From positions 23,186,486 through 23,250,485 of the forward strand of contig NC_135561.1 of NCBI RefSeq assembly GCF_964340395.1: a DNA stretch of 64,000 nucleotides. Direction: 5' to 3'. This DNA comes from Glandiceps talaboti (lineage: Eukaryota; Hemichordata; Enteropneusta; Spengelidae). The notes below the pieces were generated by a model. It had not been told where the DNA came from, searched no databases, and worked only from the letters and a program-made list of their open reading frames with translations. This document shows positions 50,597-55,824 of this stretch, piece after piece; position 1 is the first letter of the stretch, and each line of letters begins with the position of its first letter. The translations under genes and the position numbers were made by a program.

Positions 50597-53509
50597 CAAC
50601 TTAAAGTCTAAAACTGCTGGACCGATTGCCATGATATTTGGTGGGTGTTTTACCCTGGGTGTCTAGTTGGGAAATTGTTCAAATCAAAATGATCTGACCA
50701 CCAGTGCGTGATTTGTGTCAATAAATGCTAATGGTGATGCATCTGGGGTTGTATAGATGAAGAAATATTAAGCATATAATGATCTTAGCAGTGATATGTA
50801 AATTAGGTGTAAAAATGTGTCTTTTTGGTCAAAAATCTTTAATTCCAAAACTCCCGAGCAGATTGGGCAAAAATTTATTAGGGATGCATCTGGGGGTGTA
50901 TAAATGAAGAAGTATTAAACATATAATGATCTCATCAGTGGTATGCAAATTAGGTGCTCAAAAAGTACTTGGTCAGTGAGACTGAAATTTGGTGAGATGT
51001 TTCTAGAAGTGTTATTCTACAGAGTTTCTTCAAAATATCTTGACACAATTGGCCCTAGCAACCATGACCACACATGTAGCAACAGCCAAATGGTGGTGTA
51101 TTTCACAAAGATAACAGGGATTAATAGACAAGTGAATAAACATTCTTACAATTTATGTAAATTTGCCTAGTGACAAGACCATGCCCATAGCAACAGCCAA
51201 ACAATCATGTATATTGCAAAGTTAACAACAGGAATTAATAGACAAATGAATAAATATTTTTAAAATGTATGTAAATGTACCTATCAACAAGACCACACCC
51301 ATAACAACAGCCAAATGATCGCATATATTGCAAAGATAACAACATGGTTGGATAGGCAACTGGGTAGTCATTCAGCAAATGAACACCTCTACCAAGGTGA
51401 TCCAAGCATGGATCAACATGTTTTTAAAAACTGTACAGTTGTGCTACAATGCCATTGGTGCATTTTTTTTATTTGAGATGGTACATGATCTGTCTTCTAC
51501 ACAGACTTGTCATTGTCAACTTTTTGTTAATAGAACTATTTGTGTGTCATTTGATTATAGTATGCCAGTATCATATTTGGGATATCCAATACATTTGCCA
51601 CTCTTCCTGGTATAATAAGTCCTTCCATTACTGGTGCCATGGTCACTCATCAGGTAAGTCCCTCCATTACTGGTACCATGTCCATTCATCAGGTAAGTCC
51701 CTCCATTACTGGTACCATGTCCATTCATCAGGTAAGTCCCTCCTTTACTGGTGCCGTGTTCATTCATTAGGTAAGTCCCTCCATTACTGGTACCATGTCC
51801 ATTCATCAGGTAAGTCCCTCCATTACTGGTACCATGTCCATTCATCAGGTAAGTCCCTCCTTTACTGGTACCATGTCCATTCATCAGGTAAGTCCCTCCA
51901 TTACTGGTACCATGTCCATTCATCAGGTAAGTCCCTCCATTACTGGTACCATGTCCATTCATCAGGTTAGTCCCTCCTTTACTGGTGCCATGTCCATTCA
52001 TCAGGTAAGTCCCTCCTTTACTGGTGCCGTGTCCATTTATCAGGTAAGACCCTCCGTTCTGGGTGAAAAAATGTGATTTTTGGTCAAAAAACTTAAACTC
52101 AAAACCTGCTGGGCAGATTGTGTCGTTTTGGTCAAAAACCTATAATTATAAAACTAGTGAGCAGATTGGGCTGAAATTTAAGAGGGATGCATCTGTGGGT
52201 ATACAGATGAGGAAGTATTAAGCATATAATGATCTCATCAGTATTATGCAAAGTAGGTGTAAAAATGTGAATTTTGATCAAAAATTTATATCTCTAAAAG
52301 TACTTGGTCAGCAAGACTGTACTGTACAGTTGTGCTACGATGCCATTGGCGGTATTTTTACCTTCCATAAGGAAGATTATATATTAGGGGTGAAAAGTGT
52401 GTGTGTGCATGTGTGTGTGTCTGTCTGTCTGTCTGTGTGTGTGTCTGTCTGTCTGTGTCATCGTTTTCTTCAAAACGGCTGGCTCAATTCAAACGAAATT
52501 TTGTACACATGTTCCATAGGGTAATGGCAAGAACTGATTAGGTTTTGGTAAACAAGCAATGAATGTTAATGATCTATTTACATAATTAATGTTTTTTTGG
52601 TTATTTGGCTATATATATCTCAAGAATGCACACTTCAAATTCATTATAACTTGATACACATACACACATTTGTGATACCAAAGTGCATCTGTCCTGAAAA
52701 TATTATCGATTTAGCTTTTACTTTTAATAAGTTATTGGCATATTTTCGGTAATAAGATATGGAGGCCACAAAAAAGAAAGTTATTGTTTCTGGTCAGGAA
52801 ACATTGCCTAAAGTGGTGTGACAAGGCGATTTTTTTTTTAAATTGCTTATGATTAGTTCTGCAGCTGTCTTCCCTAAAGTAGCAATTAATGTAGGGAGAG
52901 TTATTTTGTGTTTTCCCTTGGATCTGCAGTCTGCATTGGCTGGACAAACATGAGAGTAAAGAATATCGAAGCAGGAAATTTAAGTCATGCACTCTGACCA
53001 GAAACGGTTCTTTTTTTCTTGGCCTCAAAAACTACCGTGAGATCTGCTACAACTTTTTTGATCGGTCGCCCATATGGTGGAGTCGGTTTCATTGCAAACA
53101 GAGCTAAATTTCTTGCATAAATAATAATATTGCAAGACTACCCCTAAGGAAGGCATTCAGTTTAAATCTGGTGACTGAATTGTGTCAGAGGGGAGATTGT
53201 GCCACTTTTGTATTTATTTAATTCTTATAGCAAATAAAATGAATTACTTGTAGCAAAGGACATGTAAAGTAAATAGAAGCATTAATATATGAATCATTTT
53301 GTATCCTCCATCAGACTGCATCAGAATGGCAAATAGTCTTTTATATTGCTGCAGCTATCTATTTATTTGGAGCGGTAGTCTATGGATTACTAGCATCTGG
53401 TGAACTACAACATTGGGCTCAGACTTCAGAATATATTGTGTGCCCTGGAAGGACATCATCTACTTCTGAACTAGCTGATGGTATGGAAGAAAATATAGCC
53501 AGAGAATAA
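1592..53509 (+). CDS. SLC17A5-like: SLC17-family (sialin-like) anion transporter, complete coding region in 11 exons
   Basis: Seen: eleven exons with GT-AG borders and matching phases join to 518 codons from ATG 1592 to TAA 53509. The product is a major facilitator protein of about 12 membrane spans, close to the usual 480-580 residues. Family blocks in order: TM1 ALRVNL (R74), luminal sequons N87 and N94, [33 protein letters not shown] (E173, E177), H185, [71 protein letters not shown]. Known: SLC17 members are lysosomal or vesicular H+-coupled or voltage-driven organic-anion transporters; sialin exports sialic acid, and E171, E175 and H183 of human sialin match E173, E177 and H185 here. Inference: sialin-like rather than VGLUT, because leucine replaces the VGLUT TM2 histidine (VILGSFF) and SEN replaces the VGLUT CRS motif before WxFY. 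The exact substrate cannot be told. The ATG lies 26 nt after a possible acceptor (AG 1565-1566), so a 5' UTR exon may lie upstream. Confidence 0.93.
2246..2740 (-). mobile_element. Dispersed element B, fragment in reverse orientation (intron 1)
   Basis: Begins with the complement of the B tail (CAGATTTAAACTGAGTGCC then CCTGTAAGGG) and runs into two to three units of about 147 bp with AATTATGCAAAT and GATATAGCCTAATTAC that recur in direct orientation at 30660-31600. Confidence 0.75.
3350..3560. repeat. Dispersed repeat D fragment
   Basis: The words TTCTTTTAAATCATGTCTCC and TTATCAAAATTTAGCAATTT recur in near-identical form around 40480-40580, and part of them around 38170-38210. Identity of the family unknown; it ends about 57 nt before exon 2. 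Confidence 0.5.
3617..3650 (+). CDS. SLC17A5-like: SLC17 coding exon 2, 34-nt micro-exon (residues 100-110)
   Basis: Flanked by ATACAG and GTAAGA. It reads [11 protein letters not shown] plus the first base of a glycine codon, matching the conserved (F/Y)xWDxxxQG block before TM2. Being only 34 nt and followed by a 21.4-kb intron, it is easy for gene finders to miss. Confidence 0.93.
3682..3885. repeat. 29-bp AT-rich minisatellite (about 7 copies)
   Basis: Unit TTTATTCAAACAATTC + TTTATAAAAATAA, almost perfect, starting about 30 nt after the exon-2 donor. Confidence 0.9.
3890..6410 (-). mobile_element. Decayed LINE (L2/CR1-like), 3' part: ORF1 C-terminus, endonuclease and RT pieces
   Basis: Read on the minus strand. 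6410-5930: ORF1 with coiled-coil heptads ([17 protein letters not shown]), then NQYSTRENNLEYHGIPES and [15 protein letters not shown], typical of LINE ORF1/CCHC-less proteins. 5910-5317: [11 protein letters not shown] ... ISDHLPIF, the C-terminal part of an APE-like endonuclease. 5178-4771: start of RT with [17 protein letters not shown] and [10 protein letters not shown]. 4160-3895: [12 protein letters not shown] and LYADDSNLF, the RT catalytic YADD at about 4061-4072. The roughly 80-100 residues between YKK and SCGVPQG are gone, replaced by an A element. The N-terminal part of the endonuclease is also missing. Stops and frameshifts make it inactive. Confidence 0.85.
4158..4782 (+). mobile_element. 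Dispersed element A, copy 2, inserted in the LINE
   Basis: Five to six internal units of about 105 bp and the A tail GTGCTACAATGCCATTGGTG sit exactly where the middle of the LINE RT domain should be. The 5' hairpin end is missing. Confidence 0.8.
6411..20333. repeat. Giant 13.9-kb minisatellite, 46/48-bp units, about 300 copies
   Basis: Unit runs TGCTAGTCAGTAGT, GCTGGTATATG (48-bp form) or GCTGGTATG (46-bp form), then TGGCTAATTTGTGAACAGAT or TGGCTTACTTGTGAACAGAT, then TTA. Main variants are in the four bases before GGTAT (TGCT, TGTC, TGCC, TACT). Single-unit flanks on both sides are LINE ORF1 sequence: read on the minus strand the outside joins as ...[10 protein letters not shown] + [15 protein letters not shown]..., so the array grew inside that ORF. 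Short + strand frames of 16-residue repeats within it are by-products of the 48-bp period. Confidence 0.98.
20334..20475 (-). mobile_element. 5' end of the LINE interrupted by the giant array (ORF1 N-terminus)
   Basis: Minus-strand ATG at about 20432 starts [15 protein letters not shown], then [17 protein letters not shown], running straight into the array. The same reading frame resumes at 6410 if the repeat is taken in its 46-bp form. Confidence 0.75.
20640..22735 (+). mobile_element. Second decayed LINE, RT region on + strand
   Basis: Translated pieces in shifting frames: [20 protein letters not shown] (RT motif 1) at about 20790-20870, a later [13 protein letters not shown] at about 21120, [13 protein letters not shown] at about 21230, and YADNLALI at 21537 where the catalytic YADD has become YADN. 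The C-terminal [17 protein letters not shown] is at about 22360-22410. It ends near AATAAA at 22714. Multiple frameshifts and stops; dead copy. Confidence 0.8.
22770..23350. repeat. Dispersed repeat C, two tandem copies
   Basis: The block TTTGCATATTGACCACC ... TCATTTTATGAACATC recurs at about 22772 and 23108; a reverse-complement copy lies at about 32500-32780. No coding content. Origin unknown. Confidence 0.6.
23642..23730 (-). mobile_element. Inverted fragment of the second LINE
   Basis: About 85 bp match the reverse complement of 22453-22537 with only a few differences, including TCAGCTATTCACGGAAGTAC and TTCTTACAGCGTTTTTCATG. Confidence 0.75.
24007..24772 (+). mobile_element. Dispersed element A, copy 3 (both ends present, short interior)
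   Basis: Starts with the 5' hairpin AGCACAACTGAAC ... GTTCAGTAGTACT and a TG run, continues with AACTTAAAGTCAAAAACC and ACTGATTGCCATGAT, has two to three internal units, and ends near TTGTGCTACAGTGACATTGG. Confidence 0.8.
25090..25289 (+). CDS. SLC17A5-like: SLC17 coding exon 3 (residues 111-177)
   Basis: Acceptor TATATACAG at 25089, donor GAG|GTAATA. Encodes TM2 to TM4: [15 protein letters not shown], the GGKL loop, then the arginine and two glutamates (R170, E173, E177) that line up with charged residues needed for transport in sialin and VGLUTs. Leucine stands where VGLUTs have the TM2 histidine. Confidence 0.95.
25369..25690. repeat. (TCCA)n microsatellite in intron 3
   Basis: About 80 copies of a tetramer (CATC/CATT variants). 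All six frames are open in places, giving false His-Pro-Ser-Ile proteins. Confidence 0.97.
25732..25830. repeat. GT-rich imperfect repeat in intron 3
   Basis: Three loosely repeated units of TTAATAATATTTTAGATATG followed by short (TG)n runs. Confidence 0.7.
25874..25961 (+). CDS. SLC17A5-like: SLC17 coding exon 4 (residues 178-206)
   Basis: Acceptor TTTACAG, donor GCAG|GTAAGT. Encodes [11 protein letters not shown] and [10 protein letters not shown], the most diagnostic SLC17 signature. H185 corresponds to human sialin H183, a position mutated in sialic acid storage disease. Confidence 0.95.
26058..26101. repeat. (TAATC)n pentanucleotide microsatellite
   Basis: About nine uninterrupted copies of TAATC just 3' of exon 4. 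Confidence 0.95.
26316..26847. repeat. 58-bp minisatellite with CRE-like and CCAAT-like motifs (9 copies)
   Basis: Unit key parts: GTCATTACGTCATCAATGCC, ATCATGAAACGGCTTTCTG, ATTGGACAATTAACACAT. Eight of nine units keep TTACGTCA (complement TGACGTAA, a CREB/ATF-type site) and all keep ATTGG (inverted CCAAT). Flanked by a short direct repeat GTCATTAC, which probably seeded it. Confidence 0.95.
27040..28750 (-). mobile_element. CR1-like LINE fragment (RT to C-terminus)
   Basis: Minus strand: [14 protein letters not shown] at about 28560 and [19 protein letters not shown] at about 28350-28410; a catalytic LFTDDKKIY at about 27935-27960 (normally FADD); LNSLQQWS at about 27870; LIKPHLEYM at about 27560; and the typical C-terminal [20 protein letters not shown] at about 27140-27200. 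Frames are broken throughout, so it is an inactive relic. Confidence 0.88.
28960..29255. repeat. Degenerate AGATTCT/AGAATCT-rich stretch
   Basis: Two diverged blocks (about 28975-29060 and 29125-29250) rich in TTCTAATAGAATC and GTGAGATTCTAG. Some short palindromes; no known element recognised. Confidence 0.5.
29260..30473. other. Intron 4 stretch without recognised feature
   Basis: AT-rich, no long open frame, no tandem repeat and no protein similarity that I can recognise. Confidence 0.5.
30474..31725 (+). mobile_element. Dispersed element B, long copy with about six internal units
   Basis: Starts ACCTCCCGTAAGGGGTACGG, followed by (TCTG)n and GGCTGGCCCAATTGTAATG. Six units of about 147 bp with TTTGCATAATTAATGATT and GGTAATTAGGCTATATC follow. 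It ends CCCTTACGGGAGGCATTCAG TTTAAATCTG. The ends form inverted palindromic caps. Confidence 0.8.
31706..32438. repeat. Tandem duplication of about 330 bp, period about 397
   Basis: The stretch from GGCATTCAGTTTAAATCTG to GACCGATAGGTCGCTTGTTT occurs twice (31706-32036 and 32104-32437) with few differences. The first copy directly continues the end of the B element at 31725. Confidence 0.85.
32500..32780 (-). repeat. Dispersed repeat C, reverse copy
   Basis: Reverse complement of 22775-23030 in blocks such as GATGTTCATAAAATGACCCC and TTTCCATGGAAAC. Confidence 0.6.
32786..33496 (+). mobile_element. Dispersed element A, copy 4 (5' truncated)
   Basis: Starts in the middle of the element (GTATAGATGAAGAAATATT), has four internal units and the A tail GTTGTGCTACAATGCCATTG. 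Confidence 0.8.
33902..34106. repeat. (ACAG)n/(ACAC)n microsatellite
   Basis: About 200 bp of AGACAGACAC-type repeat. Long frames on both strands are artefacts. A lone A-element tail (GCTACAACAGTGCCGTTGTT) follows at 34150. Confidence 0.95.
34243..34329 (+). CDS. SLC17A5-like: SLC17 coding exon 5 (residues 207-235)
   Basis: Acceptor TATTTAG, donor TTTG|GTGAGT, phase 1 at both ends. Encodes [14 protein letters not shown] (TM5) and [10 protein letters not shown], the start of TM6. Confidence 0.95.
34773..35030. repeat. (GTGTA)n pentanucleotide array in intron 5
   Basis: About 50 units with GTGCA and GAGTG variants, arranged in two similar halves. Gives false Thr/Leu/His/Tyr frames on the minus strand. 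Confidence 0.96.
35210..35346 (+). CDS. SLC17A5-like: SLC17 coding exon 6 (residues 236-281)
   Basis: Acceptor TCAACAG, donor AGG|GTAAGA. Encodes the end of TM6 and the start of the central cytosolic loop with the family pattern [11 protein letters not shown]...YIQDSIG. Confidence 0.94.
35698..36040. repeat. 23-bp minisatellite in intron 6 (about 14 copies)
   Basis: Unit built from ACAGACAGACC and TGTGTCCTACC, with several units carrying an extra TAGC. Confidence 0.92.
36568..37962. repeat. 34-bp minisatellite in intron 6 (about 41 copies)
   Basis: Unit CATTTGTTTCTAATCACA + TACACTTTGTAGTGTT; variants TTCTTATC, TTGCCTATC and CACACA. Each unit holds a pyrimidine-rich stretch between CTAAT and TTTGTAG. 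Confidence 0.97.
38090..38230. repeat. Dispersed repeat D fragment, short
   Basis: TAATCAAAATTAAGC and the preceding TTGACC... region resemble 40450-40500. Contains three head-to-tail TGACCT-like hexamers (38171-38182). Confidence 0.4.
38300..39844 (+). mobile_element. Dispersed element A, copy 5 (full-length reference copy, about 1.55 kb)
   Basis: 5' end: hairpin AGCACAACTGAAC, loop TGAAT, arm GTTCAGTAGTGCT, then ATAGGCATGGCAAAG and about 32 TG repeats. Middle: GGTCAAAAA-containing blocks repeated two to three times, then about seven units of about 105 bp. 3' end: TTGTGCTACAACGCCATTGG then CGGTATTTTT. The 5' AGCACAACTG is matched in inverse by CAGTTGTGCT near the 3' end of other copies (CATTTGTGCT in this one). 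No protein is encoded. Confidence 0.85.
39890..40328. mobile_element. Palindromic MITE, about 440 bp
   Basis: Left arm GTAAAAGGGAGCACCACTCC, AGGAAATA, ACTATGGGTTCTGGAGAGTC pairs with right arm GACTCTCCAGAACCCATAGT ... TATTTCCTGGACTGGTTTTC CCTTTAC. Arms are about 200 bp and the centre is near 40110. No open frame. Confidence 0.85.
40440..40620. repeat. Dispersed repeat D fragment
   Basis: Shares TTCTTTTAAATCATGTCTCC with 3480 and TTATCAAAATTAAGC with 38195. Confidence 0.5.
40806..40952 (+). CDS. SLC17A5-like: SLC17 coding exon 7 (residues 282-330)
   Basis: Acceptor CCGTCTAG, donor CAG|GTTGGT. Encodes the end of the loop and TM7: [18 protein letters not shown], then [13 protein letters not shown]. 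The HFSENWGFY motif is typical of invertebrate sialin-like proteins; VGLUTs have CRSWTFY. Confidence 0.95.
41066..41198 (+). CDS. SLC17A5-like: SLC17 coding exon 8 (residues 331-374)
   Basis: Only 113 nt after exon 7; acceptor GTTGCAG, donor TCTG|GTAAGT. Encodes TM8 [22 protein letters not shown] and [10 protein letters not shown]. Confidence 0.95.
41520..44345. repeat. 22-bp minisatellite in intron 8 (about 128 copies)
   Basis: Unit ACCAAACTAACCACTCAATA plus AG or TG. Variants TTAATA and AAACACTC are mixed throughout. Every unit has CTAAC, a perfect yUnAy branch-point word. Confidence 0.97.
44590..45057. repeat. 20-bp minisatellite with 137-bp higher-order period
   Basis: Short unit around AAGACAGAGACAATGGGGGC. 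The word CATTGGGTCAAGAC recurs at about 44761, 44898 and 45035, so blocks of about 137 bp were duplicated. It ends 76 nt before exon 9. Confidence 0.9.
45133..45278 (+). CDS. SLC17A5-like: SLC17 coding exon 9 (residues 375-423), source of the intron-9 minisatellite
   Basis: Acceptor TTTTGCCAG, donor CCCAG|GTATAC. Encodes TM9-TM10 and [15 protein letters not shown]17 relatives read G-F-x-(I/V)-N-H-L-D-I-A-P here, so Q-D-L is an odd variant. The last 45 nt of this exon are the template of the roughly 110-copy array that begins at the very next base. Confidence 0.94.
45279..50248. repeat. 45-bp minisatellite derived from the end of exon 9 (about 110 copies)
   Basis: Unit in exon register: AGTAGATTTAGTGTTAATCC, CCTGGATATAGTACCTGGGG, TATAA. 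The last 45 nt around the exon-9 border (AGTGGATTTAGTGTTAATCC, CCAGGATTTAGCACCCCAGG, TATAC) match at 37 of 45 positions. The array starts without any gap at the donor of intron 9. Higher-order blocks with TATATAGCACTTGGTG recur near 48600, 48915, 49415, 49645 and 50090. The 45-bp period leaves a long minus-strand frame (45884-47059) open, which is not a gene. Confidence 0.98.
50249..50510. other. Unique intron 9 stretch
   Basis: No repeat or coding similarity recognised between the 45-bp array and element A. Confidence 0.5.
50511..51472 (+). mobile_element. Dispersed element A, copy 6, next to exon 10
   Basis: 5' hairpin AGCACAACTGAAC ... GTTCAGTAGTGCT, TG run, repeated GGTCAAAAA blocks, about three internal units, tail TTGTGCTACAATGCCATTGG. 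It ends about 90 nt before exon 10 begins, so the acceptor region is squeezed between element and exon. Confidence 0.85.
51561..51653 (+). CDS. SLC17A5-like: SLC17 coding exon 10 (residues 424-454), source of the intron-10 minisatellite
   Basis: Acceptor TTGATTATAG, donor CATCAG|GTAAGT, phase 0. Encodes [17 protein letters not shown] and [12 protein letters not shown], matching sialin/VGLUT YAxIxxGISN...GxxxP. Splicing at 51653 gives the normal spacing to the EWQ block of the last exon. The last 39 nt recur ten times directly downstream, each time followed by another consensus donor. A dispersed A element ends only about 90 nt upstream of the acceptor. Confidence 0.92.
51654..52062 (+). repeat. 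39-bp minisatellite derived from the end of exon 10 (10 full copies and a partial one)
   Basis: Unit GTAAGTCCCTCCATTACTGG + TACCATGTCCATTCATCAG. The exon end (ATAAGTCCTTCCATTACTGG + TGCCATGGTCACTCATCAG) matches at 33 of 39 positions. Copies start at 51654 and then every 39 nt to 52005, with a partial copy from 52044. Each border reads CAG|GTAAGT apart from TAG|GTAAGT at 51770, CAG|GTTAGT at 51965 and CAG|GTAAGA at 52043. The exon frame stays open into copy 3 and stops at TAG 51768-51770. Confidence 0.98.
52063..52359 (+). mobile_element. Dispersed element A, copy 7 (fragment)
   Basis: Begins abruptly at the end of the 39-bp array (GGTGAAAAAATGTGATTTTT), lacks the internal 105-bp units, and ends with GTTGTGCTACGATGCCATTG. 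Confidence 0.75.
52360..53172 (+). mobile_element. Dispersed element B, copy in intron 10
   Basis: Starts ACCTTCCATAAGGAAG, then a (TGTC)n run, GGCTGGCTCAATTCAAACG, GGTAATGGCAAGAACTGATT, and ends AAGGAAGGCATTCAGTTTAA ATCTGGT. Abuts the tail of A copy 7. Confidence 0.8.
53315..53509 (+). CDS. SLC17A5-like: SLC17 terminal coding exon 11 (residues 455-518 and stop)
   Basis: Acceptor CTCCATCAG. Encodes [20 protein letters not shown] (TM12), then FASGE-like [11 protein letters not shown] and a short polar tail ending in TAA at 53507. An AATAAA lies at 53585, 76 nt after the stop. Confidence 0.94.
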   Translation, partial: TASEWQIVFYIAAAIYLFGAVVYGLLASGELQHWAQTSEYIVCPGRTSSTSELADGMEENIARE

Positions 53510-53584
53510 GATAACGTCAGTCTTTAGTCATGATTCTTTGCTATAGCCAGACTTTCCTCTGTAAAGGTGTTCTGTATATGTGCT

Positions 53585-53590
53585 AATAAA
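53585..53590 (+). promoter_or_regulatory. Candidate polyadenylation signal AATAAA of the SLC17 gene
   Basis: First AATAAA after the stop codon. It would give a very short 3' UTR; another AATAAA at 58547 lies beyond the 36/37-bp array, so a long UTR cannot be excluded. Confidence 0.5.
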
Positions 53591-54780
53591 GCTGAAAAAC
53601 TACCATCTTGAATGATGTATAATGGGAAATGTATAATTTCATCATTAATCAGGTGGGTCATGATAAAGAATGAGCTTTCTTTTAAGACCTTGATGTTCGA
53701 TGTTGAAAGCCTTCTTCATGATTAAATAGCCAAATTTGGTTTATCTTGTATTGTTTTTTAATCAAACTTGATGATGGTGATGATGATGATGATGATGATG
53801 ATGATATGATCACGTGGCCAGCAAATTGTTGTACAGGCGAATGTCACAAAATTAAGTGACACGCATATGTCCCACATATTTGAAATCCAAGTCATGTACT
53901 TACCACCGTTTAATTTGCCACTGTCATGATCAATAGAGTTAATAGAAATGATTGCAGTCAAATATAGAAGCAAGCCTTAACCAGTCTGTATTATGAGAGG
54001 TGATAACTTGCATACCATGCTAATATTCTTGATTTGACCGTCTGTAGATATCTAACAATCATTTGACTTAATTTTGCTCAACATGCTGCTATGCATTACT
54101 ATAGGCATGTCAGAGAAAAAGTCAACAATGTTGTTCTATTTTGATCTAGTATAAGTTAAAATGATAAGAGGTTCCAAGGATTGACATTTAATACCTGAGA
54201 ATCTTCAGAGGAAAGACTGACAACGTCAACAACAAGTTTTACTGACAATAACATTAGTTGTATTATAAACATTTATCATTATTGGCACTGTTGCCATACC
54301 ATTATCAAGTGTTTCCATGTCTTTGTTTAACGTTGTTTGCAACTACTCTATCATATTGTCTGTTCGCTTAAAATACTTTCCTACAATTATGTATAGAATA
54401 GTTTCAGGGAAGTACCCAAAAAGTATAGAGCAAATTTAAAAGATATACCAAGATGGAAGTTAATAATTGTGGACAATGTATAGAAATGTCATTAAATTGC
54501 ACATGAAATGTGTAGAAATGTCAGTAAATAATGCATAGCATGTGTAGAAATATTTGGATATTTGCTAAGTAAGTAGTTAAATTTCTGGGAAAATCTTATC
54601 AGATAGGTAAAATATTTAAATCTGTAAATCATGTATATTATCATTATCTAACAATTATTGTTAGCTCCACTGTTAGCTCCACTCAGTGACAGCTGGGTTG
54701 AGCATAAGAGTTAGGTTGATTCTCTGTCGTCGTCCATCCTTCAACTTTGTTTTTGCTAGTCCCCACCAGATGAAGTGGGG
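53591..54780. other. 3' flank of the SLC17 gene
   Basis: AT-rich, with a (GAT)n run at about 53770-53807. Possibly further 3' UTR. No gene recognised. Confidence 0.5.
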
Positions 54781-54963
54781 GGGGGGGGGGGGTTGGTGAC
54801 TTATAGATTTGGCTCCGTCCGTCCATCTGTGCGTCCAGAGCCATTTTTGGGTAATGACTGGACCGATTTCTCTCACACTTGGTACAAGGCCAACACACTA
54901 TGGCATACCAATGCATGTCAATTTATGTTGTGATGCGAACCAATATGGCCACCAGGTGGCCTT
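54781..54963 (+). mobile_element. Dispersed repeat E, left part
   Basis: GAGCCATTTTTGGGTAATGA, ACACTATGGCATACCAATGC and CAATATGGCCACCAGGTGGC. A matching set (CACACTATGGCATACATATG, CCAATGTGGCTGCTGGGCTG) is found at 55590-55760 on the other side of a B element. A poly-G run lies at 54778-54792. Confidence 0.55.
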
Positions 54964-55584
54964 TTATCTTCCGTTTGGAAGGTTATATATTAGGGGTGAA
55001 AAGTCTGTGTGTGTGTCTGTGCCTGTGTGTCTGTATCACCATTTTCTTTTTAAAAAAGGCCGGCTCAAGTCAAGCCAAATTTGGTACACGTGTTCCATAG
55101 GGTAGTGGCAAGAACTGGTTAGGTTTTGGTAAACATCTAATGAATATTAATGAGTAATTTACATAATTAATGGTTTTCGGTAATTAGGCTGTATCTCAAG
55201 AATGCAAATTCAATATAATTTGATACATACATTTGCGATACCAAAGCACACCTGTCCTGAAATTATTATTGATGTAGCTTTTAGTTGTAATAAGTTATTG
55301 GCATATCTTGGAAGGCCACTAAAAAGTGATGGGCGCTGACCACTAACAATTCTCTTTTTTTGGCCTTTAAAACTTTCTACGATGAGTGCTATGCTACAAG
55401 TTCTATAAAGCTTCACGTTACATGTTGTGGTTGCCCAGGAGATCACTAACAGCAATGAGCAAATAGCAATCAATGAGAAAAAATAACTTATTGCATATGT
55501 TCTGTTGTATTCCAACAATTGTCTGTAGGAATGACAATCTCAAAACTTTGCCCTTACGGAAGGCATTCAGTTTAAATCTGGTTT
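54964..55584 (+). mobile_element. Dispersed element B, copy between two E blocks
   Basis: Starts ATCTTCCGTTTGGAAGGTTA, then GTGTGTGTCTGTGCCTG and GGCCGGCTCAAGTCAAGCC; ends CCCTTACGGAAGGCATTCAG TTTAAATCTGG. Confidence 0.8.
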
Positions 55585-55824
55585 AAAATGATCCAGAACC
55601 ATTACTTGGACATGACTTGACCAATTTCTATCAAACTTAGTACAATGACAGCACACTATGGCATACATATGCATGTCAATTTATGTCTCGATACCATCCA
55701 ATGTGGCTGCTGGGCTGCCATTTTGTTGCCATTTTTTTAATGTCCAGAGCCATTTCTTTTATGTGTCTGAATCGATTCCCTTCGAAATGGATACAGGGAT
55801 ATATATTGTACCATATTCTCCATA
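55585..55824 (+). mobile_element. Dispersed repeat E, second block
   Basis: Parallel to 54840-54960 in the order of words. It may be a second tandem unit of the same element or its continuation after insertion of B. Confidence 0.5.

Noticed and set aside
53315-53509. Vesicular glutamate transporter identity
   Set aside because: The C-terminal [11 protein letters not shown] resembles VGLUT FASGE...WA, but the VGLUT-specific histidine and CRS motif are absent and the tail is too short.
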